From G051903925 sp051903925 (lineage in GTDB: Bacteria > Pseudomonadota > Alphaproteobacteria > Zavarziniales > Zavarziniaceae), in contig NZ_CP173678.1 of assembly GCF_051903925.1 (NCBI RefSeq), forward strand, positions 4,278,001-4,342,000: 64,000 nt of DNA, given 5' to 3'. Numbering within the stretch: the stretch's first letter is position 1; each line of letters starts with the position of its first letter. The notes beneath the pieces were generated by a model, which worked only from the letters and a program-made list of their open reading frames with translations, ran no database searches and was not told the DNA's origin. This document shows positions 42,944 through 51,467 of the stretch, one piece after another. Both the position numbers and the translations under genes were made by a program.

Positions 42944-43807
42944 GTGGCTTATACCGAGATCCAGACGGCGGTCGAGGACCGCATCATGACGATCACGATG
43001 CATCGTCCCGACCGGATGAATGCCTTCACCGGCACGATGATGCAGGAGATGATCCAGGCCTTTGACGAGGCCGACGCCGACGACAATGTCCGCGTGGTGA
43101 TCGTCACCGGCTCCGGCAATCGCGCCTTCTGCGCGGGTGCGGACCTGGGCGCCGGGGGCAAGACCTTTGACTACGAGGCGCGCGGCGCCGTGGGTGCGGA
43201 AGAGGTCAACCGCGATGGCGGCGGCTTGCTCACTCTGCGCATCTTCGAGAGCAAGAAGCCGGTGATCGCCGCGATCAACGGGGCGGCGGTCGGCATCGGC
43301 GCCACGATGACCTGCGCCATGGACATCCGCCTGGCCTCGACGTCCGCGCGCATGGGCTTTGTCTTCAGCCGCCGCGGGATCGTGCCGGAAGCGGCGTCGA
43401 GCTGGTTTCTGCCGCGCATCGTCGGCATCCAGCAGGCGCTGGAATGGGTCTATTCGGGCCGCGTGTTCGACGCGCAGGAAGCCCTGAACGGTCGCCTGGT
43501 CCGCTCGCTCCACGCGCCGGAGGACCTGCTGCCCGCCGCCCGGGCGCTGGCCAAGGAGATTGCCGAGAACACGTCGGCCGTGTCTGTCGCCCTGGCGCGC
43601 CACATGATGTGGCGGATGCTGGGCGCCGACCACCCGATGGAGGCGCACAAGGTGGACAGCCGCGGCGTCCAGGCCACGGGCAAGGGCGCCGACGCCAAGG
43701 AAGGCGTCACCTCCTTCCTCGAGAAGCGTCCCCCCAATTTCACCCTCTCCGCGGCGCGCGACATGCCGGCCTTCTTCCCGTGGTGGGAAGAGCGCAAGTT
43801 CTCGTAG
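42944..43807 (+). CDS. Enoyl-CoA hydratase / crotonase family protein
   Basis: 287 residues. Crotonase landmarks: MHRPDRMNAFTGTM, oxyanion-hole segments AFCAGADLG and INGAAVGIGATMTCAMDIRLAS, then GFVFSRRGIVPEAASSWFLP, where the Glu of PEAASS corresponds to a catalytic Glu of hydratases. The C-terminal FLEKRPPNFTLS is also typical of the group. It is likely to hydrate or isomerise an acyl-CoA, but the exact substrate is not predictable; other crotonase reactions are possible. The start is GTG 42944, strongly supported by the ribosome site AGGGAGGA about 6 bp upstream; a start at 42914 would precede that site. It stands apart from the genes on either side. Confidence 0.9.
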   Translation: MAYTEIQTAVEDRIMTITMHRPDRMNAFTGTMMQEMIQAFDEADADDNVRVVIVTGSGNRAFCAGADLGAGGKTFDYEARGAVGAEEVNRDGGGLLTLRIFESKKPVIAAINGAAVGIGATMTCAMDIRLASTSARMGFVFSRRGIVPEAASSWFLPRIVGIQQALEWVYSGRVFDAQEALNGRLVRSLHAPEDLLPAARALAKEIAENTSAVSVALARHMMWRMLGADHPMEAHKVDSRGVQATGKGADAKEGVTSFLEKRPPNFTLSAARDMPAFFPWWEERKFS

Positions 43808-43872
43808 GCTGAAGCGCGTCGGCCCGGGATCCGCATGGGGCGGGCCCGGGCCGGTCAAACCGGCTGGGGGTC

Positions 43873-45324
43873 ATGCAGCGGTCTGCTGTTCAGGAACAGG
43901 CAACGGCGACCGCCCCTGTGCCCCTGGTCGTCGACCTGGACGGCACGCTGGTGCGCAGTGACCTGCTGGTCGAATCCGCCTTTGCCCATCTGGGTGGGCG
44001 ACCGCAGGGCCTGGCCCGCGTCCTGGCGGCCAGTACGGGTGGCAGGGCCGCCCTGAAGCACCATCTGGCGGCACAGGTCACGCTCGACCCGGCGGCGCTG
44101 CCCTATGACCCGCGCGTCATCACCCTGATCGAGACGGCCCGCGCTGCGGGACGACCGGTCCACCTTGCCTCGGCCGCCAGTGCCCGGCAGGTGGAGGCGG
44201 TAGCCCGCCATCTGGGACTGTTCGACGGCTGGCTGGCCTCCGACGCCACAGGGAACCTGCGCGGCCCAGCCAAGGCGGCGCGCCTGGTCGACCAGTTCGG
44301 CCGGGGCGGCTTCGACTATGTCGGCAACGATGCCGCAGACCTGGCCGTGTGGGCCGTCGCGCGGCGCCGCGTCGCGGTCGAACCGGCGGCCGGCGTGCGC
44401 CGGCGGCTGCTGGCCCTCGACCCGCAGGCACAGATCCTGCCCGCCGCCCCCGGCCGCCTGGGCCACTGGCTGCACGCCTTGCGCGCGCACCAATGGGCCA
44501 AGAACCTGCTGGTCTTCGTCGCCCTGGTGACGGCGCAGCAGTTCACCCTGGCCGCCCTGGTCGAGGCGGTCACGGCGTTCCTCGCCTTCTCGGCCGCCGC
44601 CTCCGCCATCTACCTGGTCAACGACCTGGTCGACCTGGGTGCCGACCGGCGCCATCCGGTCAAGCGCCGCCGCCCCCTGGCCGCCGGCACGCTTCCAATC
44701 CGGAGCGCCATCGCCGCCGTCCCCCTGCTGCTGCTTTGCGCCGCCCTGTGCGCCGTCCCCCTGGGCCTGTGGTTCTGCGCCGCGCTGGCTGCCTATGTCG
44801 GACTGGCTGTGGCCTATACGGTCCTGCTGAAGCGTGTGCTGATGCTGGACGCGGTCGCCCTGGCCCTGCTCTACACCCTGCGCGTGATCGGGGGGGCCGC
44901 GGCCATCCAGGTCGTCGTGTCGGAATGGCTGCTGGCATTTTCCCTGCTGATCTTCACCAGCCTTGCCCTGACAAAGCGCCATGCCGAACTGGCGGGGCTG
45001 CAGGACAGCGGTGCCGCGGACCCGGCCAATCGCGACTACCGGAAGGGCGACCTGCCGATGATCGCGGCCCTGGCGGCGGCGGCCGGGTTCAACGCGGTGA
45101 CCGTGTTCACCCTCTACATCTCCTCCGACACCGTGCGGCAGCTCTACGCGCAGCCGCAGGTGCTGTGGCTGGCCTGCCCGGTGTTGATCTATTGGATCGC
45201 GCGCATCCTGGTGCTGGTGCAGCGCCGTGTGGTCGACGACGACCCGCTGCTCTTTGCACTGCGCGACCGCGTCAGCTGGATCGTCGCAGGCGCGGTCGGC
45301 GCGATCCTGCTGGCGGCCCAATGA
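43873..45324 (+). CDS. HAD phosphatase-UbiA prenyltransferase fusion (DPPR-synthase type)
   Basis: 483 residues. The N-terminal HAD domain (about 15-205) has motif I VVDLDGTLV (Asp21, Asp23), a Lys in GPAKAARLV and motif IV FDYVGNDAAD. The C-terminal UbiA domain (about 205-483, about 8 helices) has the Mg-diphosphate motif NDLVDLGADRRHPVKRRRP (Asn250 onward) and a second motif region near LYTLRVIGG. It resembles decaprenyl-phosphate phosphoribosyltransferases (mycobacterial Rv3806c), which transfer 5-phosphoribose from PRPP to a polyprenyl phosphate. The next genes are DprE1- and DprE2-like, so this step fits the arabinose pathway. The fused HAD domain may remove the 5-phosphate, a job done by a separate protein in mycobacteria (inference). 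ATG 43873 has a G-rich site just upstream. Confidence 0.9.
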   Translation: MQRSAVQEQATATAPVPLVVDLDGTLVRSDLLVESAFAHLGGRPQGLARVLAASTGGRAALKHHLAAQVTLDPAALPYDPRVITLIETARAAGRPVHLASAASARQVEAVARHLGLFDGWLASDATGNLRGPAKAARLVDQFGRGGFDYVGNDAADLAVWAVARRRVAVEPAAGVRRRLLALDPQAQILPAAPGRLGHWLHALRAHQWAKNLLVFVALVTAQQFTLAALVEAVTAFLAFSAAASAIYLVNDLVDLGADRRHPVKRRRPLAAGTLPIRSAIAAVPLLLLCAALCAVPLGLWFCAALAAYVGLAVAYTVLLKRVLMLDAVALALLYTLRVIGGAAAIQVVVSEWLLAFSLLIFTSLALTKRHAELAGLQDSGAADPANRDYRKGDLPMIAALAAAAGFNAVTVFTLYISSDTVRQLYAQPQVLWLACPVLIYWIARILVLVQRRVVDDDPLLFALRDRVSWIVAGAVGAILLAAQ

Positions 45325-45337
45325 CGGACCTCGCGCC

Positions 45338-46672
45338 GTGACCATTGTCCAGCTGGCGGGCTGGGGCCGCCATCCCGTTCATGCCAGCACCCTGGTCGCG
45401 GTGCACGACATGGCCGCGGCGGCACGCGCGACGACAGCGCACGCGGGCCTGATCGCACGCGGCAATGGCCGCGCCTATGGCGATGCCGCGATCGGCACGC
45501 AGCATACGCTGGATGTCCGCCACCTGGACCGGATGCGGTCCTTCGACCCCGCAACCGGCCACCTGGTGGTTGAGGCCGGCGTCCTTCTGGACGACATCCT
45601 GAAGGCCTTCGCCCCGCGCGGCTATCTCCCCGCCGTCCTGCCGGGCACGCGCTTCGTGACCGTGGGCGGGGCGATCGCGGCCGACGTGCACGGCAAGAAC
45701 CATCACCGCGACGGCAGCTTTGGCGCTCATGTCCTGGACCTGGTCCTGGCGACCCCCGGGGGGCAGGTCCTGCGCCTGTCGCGGGACAGGCACGGGGACC
45801 TGTTCGCCGCGACCCTGGGCGGCATGGGACTGACGGGCACGATCCTGGAGGCCACCTTGCGCCTGCGCCGGATCGAAAGCGGCTGGATCCGGCAGGCGAC
45901 GGTGGCCGCGCCGGATCTGGCCGCGACACTTGCCGTCCTGGACGCGACCGCGGCGGCCACCTACGCCGTTGCCTGGGTCGACGGCCTGGCGCGGGGGCAG
46001 CACCTGGGCCGCGCCCTGGTGATGACGGGCGAGCACGCCAGCGCGGCCGAGGTCGCCGCGGCCGGGCGCGAGGCTTTTCCCCCCTTGCGAGCGCCCCGCC
46101 TGTCCCTGCCGCTGGACGTGCCTTCCTTCGCCCTCAACCGCTGGACCGTCGCGGCCTTCAACCAGGTCCATTACGGGCAGGGCGTTCGCCGAAGTGGCCG
46201 CACGGCGCTGGTCCCGCTGGGCCGCTTCTTCTTTCCGCTTGATGCCATCGGCGCGTGGAACCGGCTGTACGGGCGGCACGGCTTCGTCCAGCACCAGTGC
46301 GTGATCCCGACCGCGACCGCGCCGGCGGTCCTGGCCGCGCTGCTGGACCGGGTCGCGACCTGGGACGATGCCTCGTTCCTGGCCGTGCTCAAGAAGCTTG
46401 GGCCCGGCGCCGGGCCCCTGTCCTTCGCGCGCGAAGGCTACACCCTCGCCTTGGACTTTCCCGTCCGCGCCGGCCTGCCCGCGTTCCTGAGCGCGCTCGA
46501 CGCGCTTGTGATCACCGGCGGCGGACGCCTGTACCTGGCCAAGGACGCCGTCCAGGCGCGCGCGACGTTCGAGGCGGGTTATCCGGACCTGGGCCAGTTT
46601 CGCGACCTGCGTCGCGCGGTCGATCCTGACCGGCACCTGCGCTCGCGCCTGGCAGAGCGGCTTGGTCTATGA
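45338..46672 (+). CDS. dprE1: DprE1-like FAD-dependent decaprenylphosphoryl-ribose 2'-oxidase
   Basis: 444 residues, VAO-type FAD oxidoreductase. The FAD-binding segment VTVGGAIAADVHGKNHH (about 107-123) with DGSFGAHV after it is nearly diagnostic for DprE1. In the substrate domain, FLAVLKKLGPGAGPLSF, GYTLALDFPV and GGRLYLAKDA follow the mycobacterial order, with Lys402 in the place of DprE1 Lys418. At the site of mycobacterial Cys387 this protein has Ala371; the 31-residue spacing to the Lys is identical. It oxidises C2' of polyprenylphosphoryl-ribose to the keto form. The start is GTG 45338, 13 bp after the UbiA gene. The reductase partner follows 7 bp after the stop. Confidence 0.9.
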   Translation: MTIVQLAGWGRHPVHASTLVAVHDMAAAARATTAHAGLIARGNGRAYGDAAIGTQHTLDVRHLDRMRSFDPATGHLVVEAGVLLDDILKAFAPRGYLPAVLPGTRFVTVGGAIAADVHGKNHHRDGSFGAHVLDLVLATPGGQVLRLSRDRHGDLFAATLGGMGLTGTILEATLRLRRIESGWIRQATVAAPDLAATLAVLDATAAATYAVAWVDGLARGQHLGRALVMTGEHASAAEVAAAGREAFPPLRAPRLSLPLDVPSFALNRWTVAAFNQVHYGQGVRRSGRTALVPLGRFFFPLDAIGAWNRLYGRHGFVQHQCVIPTATAPAVLAALLDRVATWDDASFLAVLKKLGPGAGPLSFAREGYTLALDFPVRAGLPAFLSALDALVITGGGRLYLAKDAVQARATFEAGYPDLGQFRDLRRAVDPDRHLRSRLAERLGL

Positions 46673-46679
46673 AGGTGCG

Positions 46680-47429
46680 ATGATGGCCGCCGATTCCGCC
46701 CCCGTCCTGCTCGTCCTGGGTGGCACCTCGGACATCGGCCGGGCCTGCGCCGTCGTGTTCGCAGGCCAGGGCTGGCGCGTGCAGCTGGCCGGCCGCGATG
46801 CCGACGCCCTGTCGCGGGAGGCCGCGGACATTGCAACGCGGACCGGCATGGCCGCGAGCAGCCATTCCTTCGACGTGCTCGACACGGACGGGTTCGCTTC
46901 CTTCCTCGACGCGCTGCCCGCCCTTCCCGATGCGGTCCTTTGCGCCGTTGGCCTGCTGGGCGACCAGGCGTTGGCCGAACGCGACCCCGCGCACGCCGCC
47001 CAGGTCCTGCGCACGAACCTTGAGGGGCCGGCCCTGATCCTGGGCCTGCTGGCGGAGCGGATGGTGGCGCGGGGCAGCGGCACGATCATCGGCCTCTCCT
47101 CCGTCGCCGGCGACCGCGGCCGTGCCTCCAACGCCATCTATGGCGCGGCCAAGGCAGGGTTCAGCGCGTTCCTGTCCGGCCTGCGCCAGCGCTGTGCCCG
47201 CCATGGCGTGCATGTCGTCACCATCAAGCCCGGCTTCGTCCGCACCCGCATGACGGCGCACCTTACGCTGCCGCGCGCCTTGACCGCCGAGCCGGCGGAG
47301 GTCGCCCGCGCGGTGTTCGCTGCCACGACCCGCCGCAGGAGTGTGGTCTACAGTCGTGGCATCTGGCGCCTGGTCATGCTGGTCATCCGCGCGATCCCGG
47401 AGCCGATCTTCAAGCGGACAAGGCTTTAG
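46680..47429 (+). CDS. dprE2: DprE2-like SDR, decaprenylphosphoryl-2-keto-ribose reductase
   Basis: 249-residue short-chain dehydrogenase. The nucleotide-binding LVLGGTSDIGRA is near residues 11-22, with the catalytic Tyr154-x3-Lys158 in NAIYGAAKAG, a Ser in IIGLSSVAGDRG, and IKPGFVRTRMT. Together with the DprE1-like oxidase it would epimerise polyprenylphosphoryl-ribose to the arabinose form, using NADH or NADPH. Start ATG 46680 with AAGG a few bases upstream; ATG 46683 is equally possible. On its own it could be any SDR; the DprE2 call rests on its 7-bp spacing to a clear DprE1 homologue and on the UbiA gene. Confidence 0.88.
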   Translation: MMAADSAPVLLVLGGTSDIGRACAVVFAGQGWRVQLAGRDADALSREAADIATRTGMAASSHSFDVLDTDGFASFLDALPALPDAVLCAVGLLGDQALAERDPAHAAQVLRTNLEGPALILGLLAERMVARGSGTIIGLSSVAGDRGRASNAIYGAAKAGFSAFLSGLRQRCARHGVHVVTIKPGFVRTRMTAHLTLPRALTAEPAEVARAVFAATTRRRSVVYSRGIWRLVMLVIRAIPEPIFKRTRL

Positions 47430-47441
47430 GGACATGCAGCG

Positions 47442-48671
47442 TTGACTGCAGCCAGGGCTCCCACGTCCCGCACCACGCCAATCGCACCGGCCGCCGGCTG
47501 GGAAGCGGCGCTGCTCGCGCTGTCCCTGCTGGTCCTGTACCTGCCCACGGCGCGCTTCGTAGCGAAGCATGCCTGGATCGGCCCTGGCGGCGTACTGGCG
47601 GCAGGCTTCGTCCTGGCGTGCGGTGGCATTGCCTGGATGCTGCTGCGCCGCCGGCCACCCGCGACCTTCTCCAGGATGGTGGCCAGTCCGTGGCCGACGC
47701 TTGCCCTGCTCTGCCTGGCCGGAACCGTCGCCCTGGTCCTTTATCCCGTGGCCGACGCATTGAAGCTGCAGGGCCGCGGCTCGGACCAGGACGACTGCGT
47801 GATCGCCGGCGTGGAACGCCTGTTGCGCGGGCTGCCGCCCTATGGTGAACGGACCTACCTGGACAATCCGTGCAGCCCGCTGCCGGGCATGTTCGCCCTC
47901 TATGCGCCCTTCGTGATGCTGAACCTCTATGCCCTGGGGGCGGTGACAGCACTTGCCGCCGTCGCGGCGACCCTGCGGGCCCGCACCGGCGACTGGCAGG
48001 TTCCGGGCGTCTTCCTGCTGCTTCTGTTGTCCAGCGCCGCCAACTGGGAGCTGATGATCGCCGGCACCGACCTGATCCTGCTGGGCTGCGGCTTCGCGCT
48101 GCTGGCGCTGCTGCTGCCGGACGTGGCCCGCGCGCATCGCTGGATGCCGCTGCTGGAGCTGGCGGTATTCTGCGGACTGTGCGCCAGTTCGCGGCTGAAC
48201 TTCCTGCCCCTGGGCGCGATGTTCGGCCTGTTCGTGGGTTTCACTTGGCCGCGGGGCGGCCTGGCGTTCCTCGCGGTGGCGACGCTGGTGGCCCTGGTGC
48301 CCGGCGTGCTGATCCATGCCTGGGATCCCGCCGGTTTCACCCCCTTCCACCTGATCGTCAAGAGTGAACGCATCCTGGGGGCCACCCGGCCCTATGCCGC
48401 GGGCCTTGCCCTGGCTGTCGCCCTGGGCGCCTGCATCCTGCTGCGGCGCGGCCGGCTGGAGATGCGGACGGCCGCCTTCTTGTGCCTTGTGACGCCGCTG
48501 CTGACGCTCACGCTGATGGAACTGGCACGGCGCCGGGGCGATCTGCGCGCCTGGGACGGCGTCAGCTATCTTTTGCCAGTCATCCCGCTGGCCTGCATCA
48601 ACGCAGCATTCTTCTGGCGCGCCCGGCTGCGACGCCCTGACGGCACTACAGGCTCAAGCCACGCAGCATGA
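47442..48671 (+). CDS. Multi-span GT-C-type glycosyltransferase (candidate polyprenyl-P-arabinose user)
   Basis: About 409 residues with about ten predicted helices. The first periplasmic loop holds an acidic Asp117-Asp118 pair in GSDQDDCVIAG and a following LLRGLPPYGERTYLDNPCS motif. This resembles the 'D...R.l..G..pY....Y..NP..plpG' loop of GT-C/GT87-like enzymes, which use polyprenyl-phosphate sugars. The start is TTG 47442, 12 bp after dprE2; no better start lies before the first helix. As the last gene of the arabinose operon, it most simply would transfer arabinofuranose from the lipid carrier to an envelope glycan or protein (inference). The acceptor is unknown. Its 3' end overlaps the convergent TetR gene by 26 bp. 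Confidence 0.75.
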   Translation: MTAARAPTSRTTPIAPAAGWEAALLALSLLVLYLPTARFVAKHAWIGPGGVLAAGFVLACGGIAWMLLRRRPPATFSRMVASPWPTLALLCLAGTVALVLYPVADALKLQGRGSDQDDCVIAGVERLLRGLPPYGERTYLDNPCSPLPGMFALYAPFVMLNLYALGAVTALAAVAATLRARTGDWQVPGVFLLLLLSSAANWELMIAGTDLILLGCGFALLALLLPDVARAHRWMPLLELAVFCGLCASSRLNFLPLGAMFGLFVGFTWPRGGLAFLAVATLVALVPGVLIHAWDPAGFTPFHLIVKSERILGATRPYAAGLALAVALGACILLRRGRLEMRTAAFLCLVTPLLTLTLMELARRRGDLRAWDGVSYLLPVIPLACINAAFFWRARLRRPDGTTGSSHAA

Positions 48672-49473
48672 TCGAAAGCGCCTGGTCGAGCTTCAGTTTC
48701 AGGTCCGCGCCGCGGTCGGCTGGCTCCTCTGCGCCCGCTGGCTCCTGCCGGCCCGACGCCCACAGGGTCAGGACCATGCCGACCTGCGACATGAACAGGA
48801 TCGCGGCAAAGGTCGGCTCCAGGTCGGTGCGGATGTCGCCCGCCTCCTGCCCCTGGCGGATATAGCGCGCGACCTGGCGCACCATGGCGCGGCTGCCATG
48901 GTGGCTGGCGTCGATCTTGACCTCGCCCACATCGTGCACGGCGTCCAGGTTGCGGACGTATTCCGCAACGATGTCGTGCATGATCGTCTCGTTCTCGGTC
49001 CAGCGCTCCGCCATGACCGCCCCGGTCAGGCGCAGGGCCGCCAGGCCTCGGGCATCCGCCTCCGCCACCTGCTCGTCGACGGCCAGCGCGACCCGGCGGT
49101 GCAGTTCCTCCAGCAGACCCGCCTTGTGCCCGAACAGGCGGAAGAATGTCGCCCGGCCGATCCCTGCGGCGGCACAGATCTCGTCCACGCTGACGGCTTC
49201 AAACGAGCGCTGCGCGAACAGGACCATGGCGGCATCGAACAGGGCCGCCTGCTTCTGCAGCTTGTTGCCCTCGCGCCGCGACAGGGGGCGCGGCGCCTCG
49301 ACCGTCGCCACGTCCACGGTCACGCGCACCCCCGGTCGCGCGCCACGCGGCGGAAGCACGGGGACGGGCGGCTGTCGTGCGGGCAAAGCATGGTCACGGG
49401 TCGTCTGGCTGGCACGGGCAAGCGGGTCCTGGTCTGCTTCTGATTCCGGGTCGGATCCGGCACTGTCGGTCAT
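48646..49473 (-). CDS. TetR-family transcriptional regulator
   Basis: About 275 residues, longer than usual because of a polar, low-complexity N-terminal tail of about 65 residues. The TetR helix-turn-helix is at about 80-125 (FDAAMVLFAQRSFEAVSV, then ICAAAGIGRATFFRLFGHK). The C-terminal ligand/dimer region ends in LKLKLDQALSIMLRGL. The start is uncertain: ATG 49473, ATG 49515 and GTG 49524 are all in frame, all upstream of the HTH. It is probably co-transcribed with the membrane protein gene just upstream and overlaps the GT-C gene tail to tail. Targets cannot be told from sequence; the divergent glx promoter region 1 kb away is one candidate. Confidence 0.88.
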   Translation of the reverse strand: MTDSAGSDPESEADQDPLARASQTTRDHALPARQPPVPVLPPRGARPGVRVTVDVATVEAPRPLSRREGNKLQKQAALFDAAMVLFAQRSFEAVSVDEICAAAGIGRATFFRLFGHKAGLLEELHRRVALAVDEQVAEADARGLAALRLTGAVMAERWTENETIMHDIVAEYVRNLDAVHDVGEVKIDASHHGSRAMVRQVARYIRQGQEAGDIRTDLEPTFAAILFMSQVGMVLTLWASGRQEPAGAEEPADRGADLKLKLDQALSIMLRGLSL

Positions 49474-49541
49474 GGGACCGCCCGCGCGCGCCTGACGCAA
49501 GGGAAGGATGCGCATATCTGGCACCCGCCGCCCGCGCCCGG

Positions 49542-50450
49542 TCAGGGCGGCGGGATATCGGGCACCGGCGCGATGCGTGTCGCCGCCGGCGGCACGAAGC
49601 TGGCATTGCCGGGACCGAAGACACCTTCGAGCGCGACCGCCAGGGCGTCGCCCTCCGCCAGCCAGTCGTCGCGCGTGGCTTCATCGGGAAAGACCAGGGC
49701 GTCCAGCACCTCCGCCTCGTCGTCGTAGAAGATCTCGTAGGCGTCCTCGAAGTGATACAGGCGGTTCAGCAACTCCGGCTCCAGGTCCAGCCGGTTCAGC
49801 GGCACGCCGTCCCCGTTGTCCGCATCGTACAGGGAATGGTCGAAGCGCCGGGGTGACAGGCGGACCCGCGCCGGCGGCGTGTATGGCCCCAGGTCCGGCA
49901 CGCGGGCCACCTCCTGGTCGATGGTCGCGGGATCGAACGGCAGCCGGGGCAGCCCGGCCGCACCCCGCCGCGCCCACCACAGGAACGCGGTGGCGCCCGC
50001 CAGCACCAGCACCATGGCGGCCAGCGGCCCGGACGCGCTCCAGGGCAGCAGGCGCCCCTGCCCGTCCAATGCCAGGACCAGGACGAAGGCGACCATGTAG
50101 ACGACCAGGGCGTTGCGCGTCTGGTTGCGCCCCCGCGCCTCCTCCGCACTTTCGGGCGGAAGCGCCTTTGCGGCCCAGGCCAGGTAGGCGATCTGGGCGA
50201 TGATGTTCAGCGCGAACAGGACCAGCGCCCAGCGACTGAGGAAGGCCAGCGCGATGCCGCCCAACATGGTCAGGATCGCCACCCGTTCCAGGATCCAGGT
50301 GCGTCGCCGTTCCACCCCGTCGGGCTTCCCGGACAAGGCTTCCAGCATCGCGTCCATCGTGTGGTTGCCTGGTGCCAGGCGCAGCACCACGCCCCCGGCA
50401 ACGACATAAAAGGCGCCGATCACGCGTCCGAAGACTTCGATGGCGTCCAC
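49542..50450 (-). CDS. Hypothetical membrane protein with cytoplasmic C-terminal domain
   Basis: 302 residues. Four hydrophobic helices: about 8-25, 55-90 (a hairpin), 113-128 and 143-160. They are followed by a soluble acidic domain (about 165-302) with VRLSPRRFDHSLYDADNG, LEPELLNRLYHFEDAYEIFY and FPDEATRDDWLAEGD. No family is recognised. Length, codon use and the clean start at ATG 50450 make it a convincing gene. It is divergent from glxB across 114 bp and directly upstream of the TetR gene, so it may be the regulator's partner or target. Confidence 0.75.
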   Translation of the reverse strand: MDAIEVFGRVIGAFYVVAGGVVLRLAPGNHTMDAMLEALSGKPDGVERRRTWILERVAILTMLGGIALAFLSRWALVLFALNIIAQIAYLAWAAKALPPESAEEARGRNQTRNALVVYMVAFVLVLALDGQGRLLPWSASGPLAAMVLVLAGATAFLWWARRGAAGLPRLPFDPATIDQEVARVPDLGPYTPPARVRLSPRRFDHSLYDADNGDGVPLNRLDLEPELLNRLYHFEDAYEIFYDDEAEVLDALVFPDEATRDDWLAEGDALAVALEGVFGPGNASFVPPAATRIAPVPDIPPP

Positions 50451-50564
50451 GCTTTATCCTTCCTCAAAGCAGGGTTTTGCACCCGCCGGGTTTCCCGGTC
50501 CCAGATCCATGCTGCACTGCACGCAGCAAGACGCCAGAGAGCGCCCCCGGAGAGCGTCCCCCGC

Positions 50565-51467
50565 ATGTGTGGAATCGTTGGCCTGTATCTCAAGAATCCC
50601 GCCCTCAAGCCAGAACTGGGGCGGCTCCTGTCACCCATGCTGGGAGAAATGGCCGCCCGCGGTCCCGACAGCGCCGGGATCGCCGTCTATCGCGACCCCC
50701 TGGCGGAGGGGCACGTCAAGCTCACGATCCTCAGCCATGAGGTGGGGGAGGACTGGGCGGCGCTGGCGATGCGCCTGGGTCACGCCCTGTCCTGCCATGT
50801 CGAGGTCAAGCGCCGCGCGAATCACGCGGTCCTCACCCTCGACGGTCCCGCCCAGGCGGCGCGCGACTGGCTGGGTGCCGCGCGCCCCGACCTCAAGGTG
50901 ATGAGTCATGGCCGCGCCATCGAGATCTACAAGGCGATGGGCCGGCCGGAAGAGGTGGCGGAGCGCTTCGGCCTGTCCGGCATCGCCGGCAGCCACGCCA
51001 TCGGCCATACCCGCATGGCGACTGAAAGTGCGATCACGACCGAACACAGCCACCCCTTCTCCACCGGCTCCGACATCTGCCTGGTGCACAACGGCTCGCT
51101 CTCGAACCACAACCGCCTGCGCCAGGACTTGCGGCGGGAAGGGATCGCCTTCCAGACCGACAACGACACGGAAGTGGCGGCCGGCTTCGTCGCCTGGCGC
51201 CTGGCGCAGGGGGACAGCCTGGAGCAGACGCTGGAGCGCTGCCTGACGACGCTGGATGGCTTCTACACCTTCGCCATCGGCACCCGGGACGGCTTTGCCG
51301 TTCTGCGCGATCCCGTGGCGTGCAAGCCCGCCGTCCTGGCGGAGACGGACGACTGGGTCGCCATGGCGTCGGAGTACCGCGCGATTGCCGGCCTGCCCGG
51401 CGCCGACGACGCGGCGATCTGGGAGCCCAAGCCCGCAACCCTCTACACCTGGGGGGCGGCAGCGTGA
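50565..51467 (+). CDS. glxB: GlxB-type class II glutamine amidotransferase subunit
   Basis: 300 residues. Met is removed to expose the N-terminal nucleophile: the protein starts MCGIVGLYL with Cys2. Typical Ntn amidotransferase segments follow: RGPDSAGIAVY, IGHTRMATESAITTEHSHPF, LVHNGSLSNH and TDNDTEVAAGFV. It would release ammonia from glutamine, or act as the amidotransferase-like subunit (MgsA/GlxB) in glutamate-synthase-like complexes. ATG 50565 is fixed by the need for Cys2. It overlaps glxC by a GTGA junction, giving the coupled order glxB-glxC-glxD. Confidence 0.92.
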   Translation: MCGIVGLYLKNPALKPELGRLLSPMLGEMAARGPDSAGIAVYRDPLAEGHVKLTILSHEVGEDWAALAMRLGHALSCHVEVKRRANHAVLTLDGPAQAARDWLGAARPDLKVMSHGRAIEIYKAMGRPEEVAERFGLSGIAGSHAIGHTRMATESAITTEHSHPFSTGSDICLVHNGSLSNHNRLRQDLRREGIAFQTDNDTEVAAGFVAWRLAQGDSLEQTLERCLTTLDGFYTFAIGTRDGFAVLRDPVACKPAVLAETDDWVAMASEYRAIAGLPGADDAAIWEPKPATLYTWGAAA

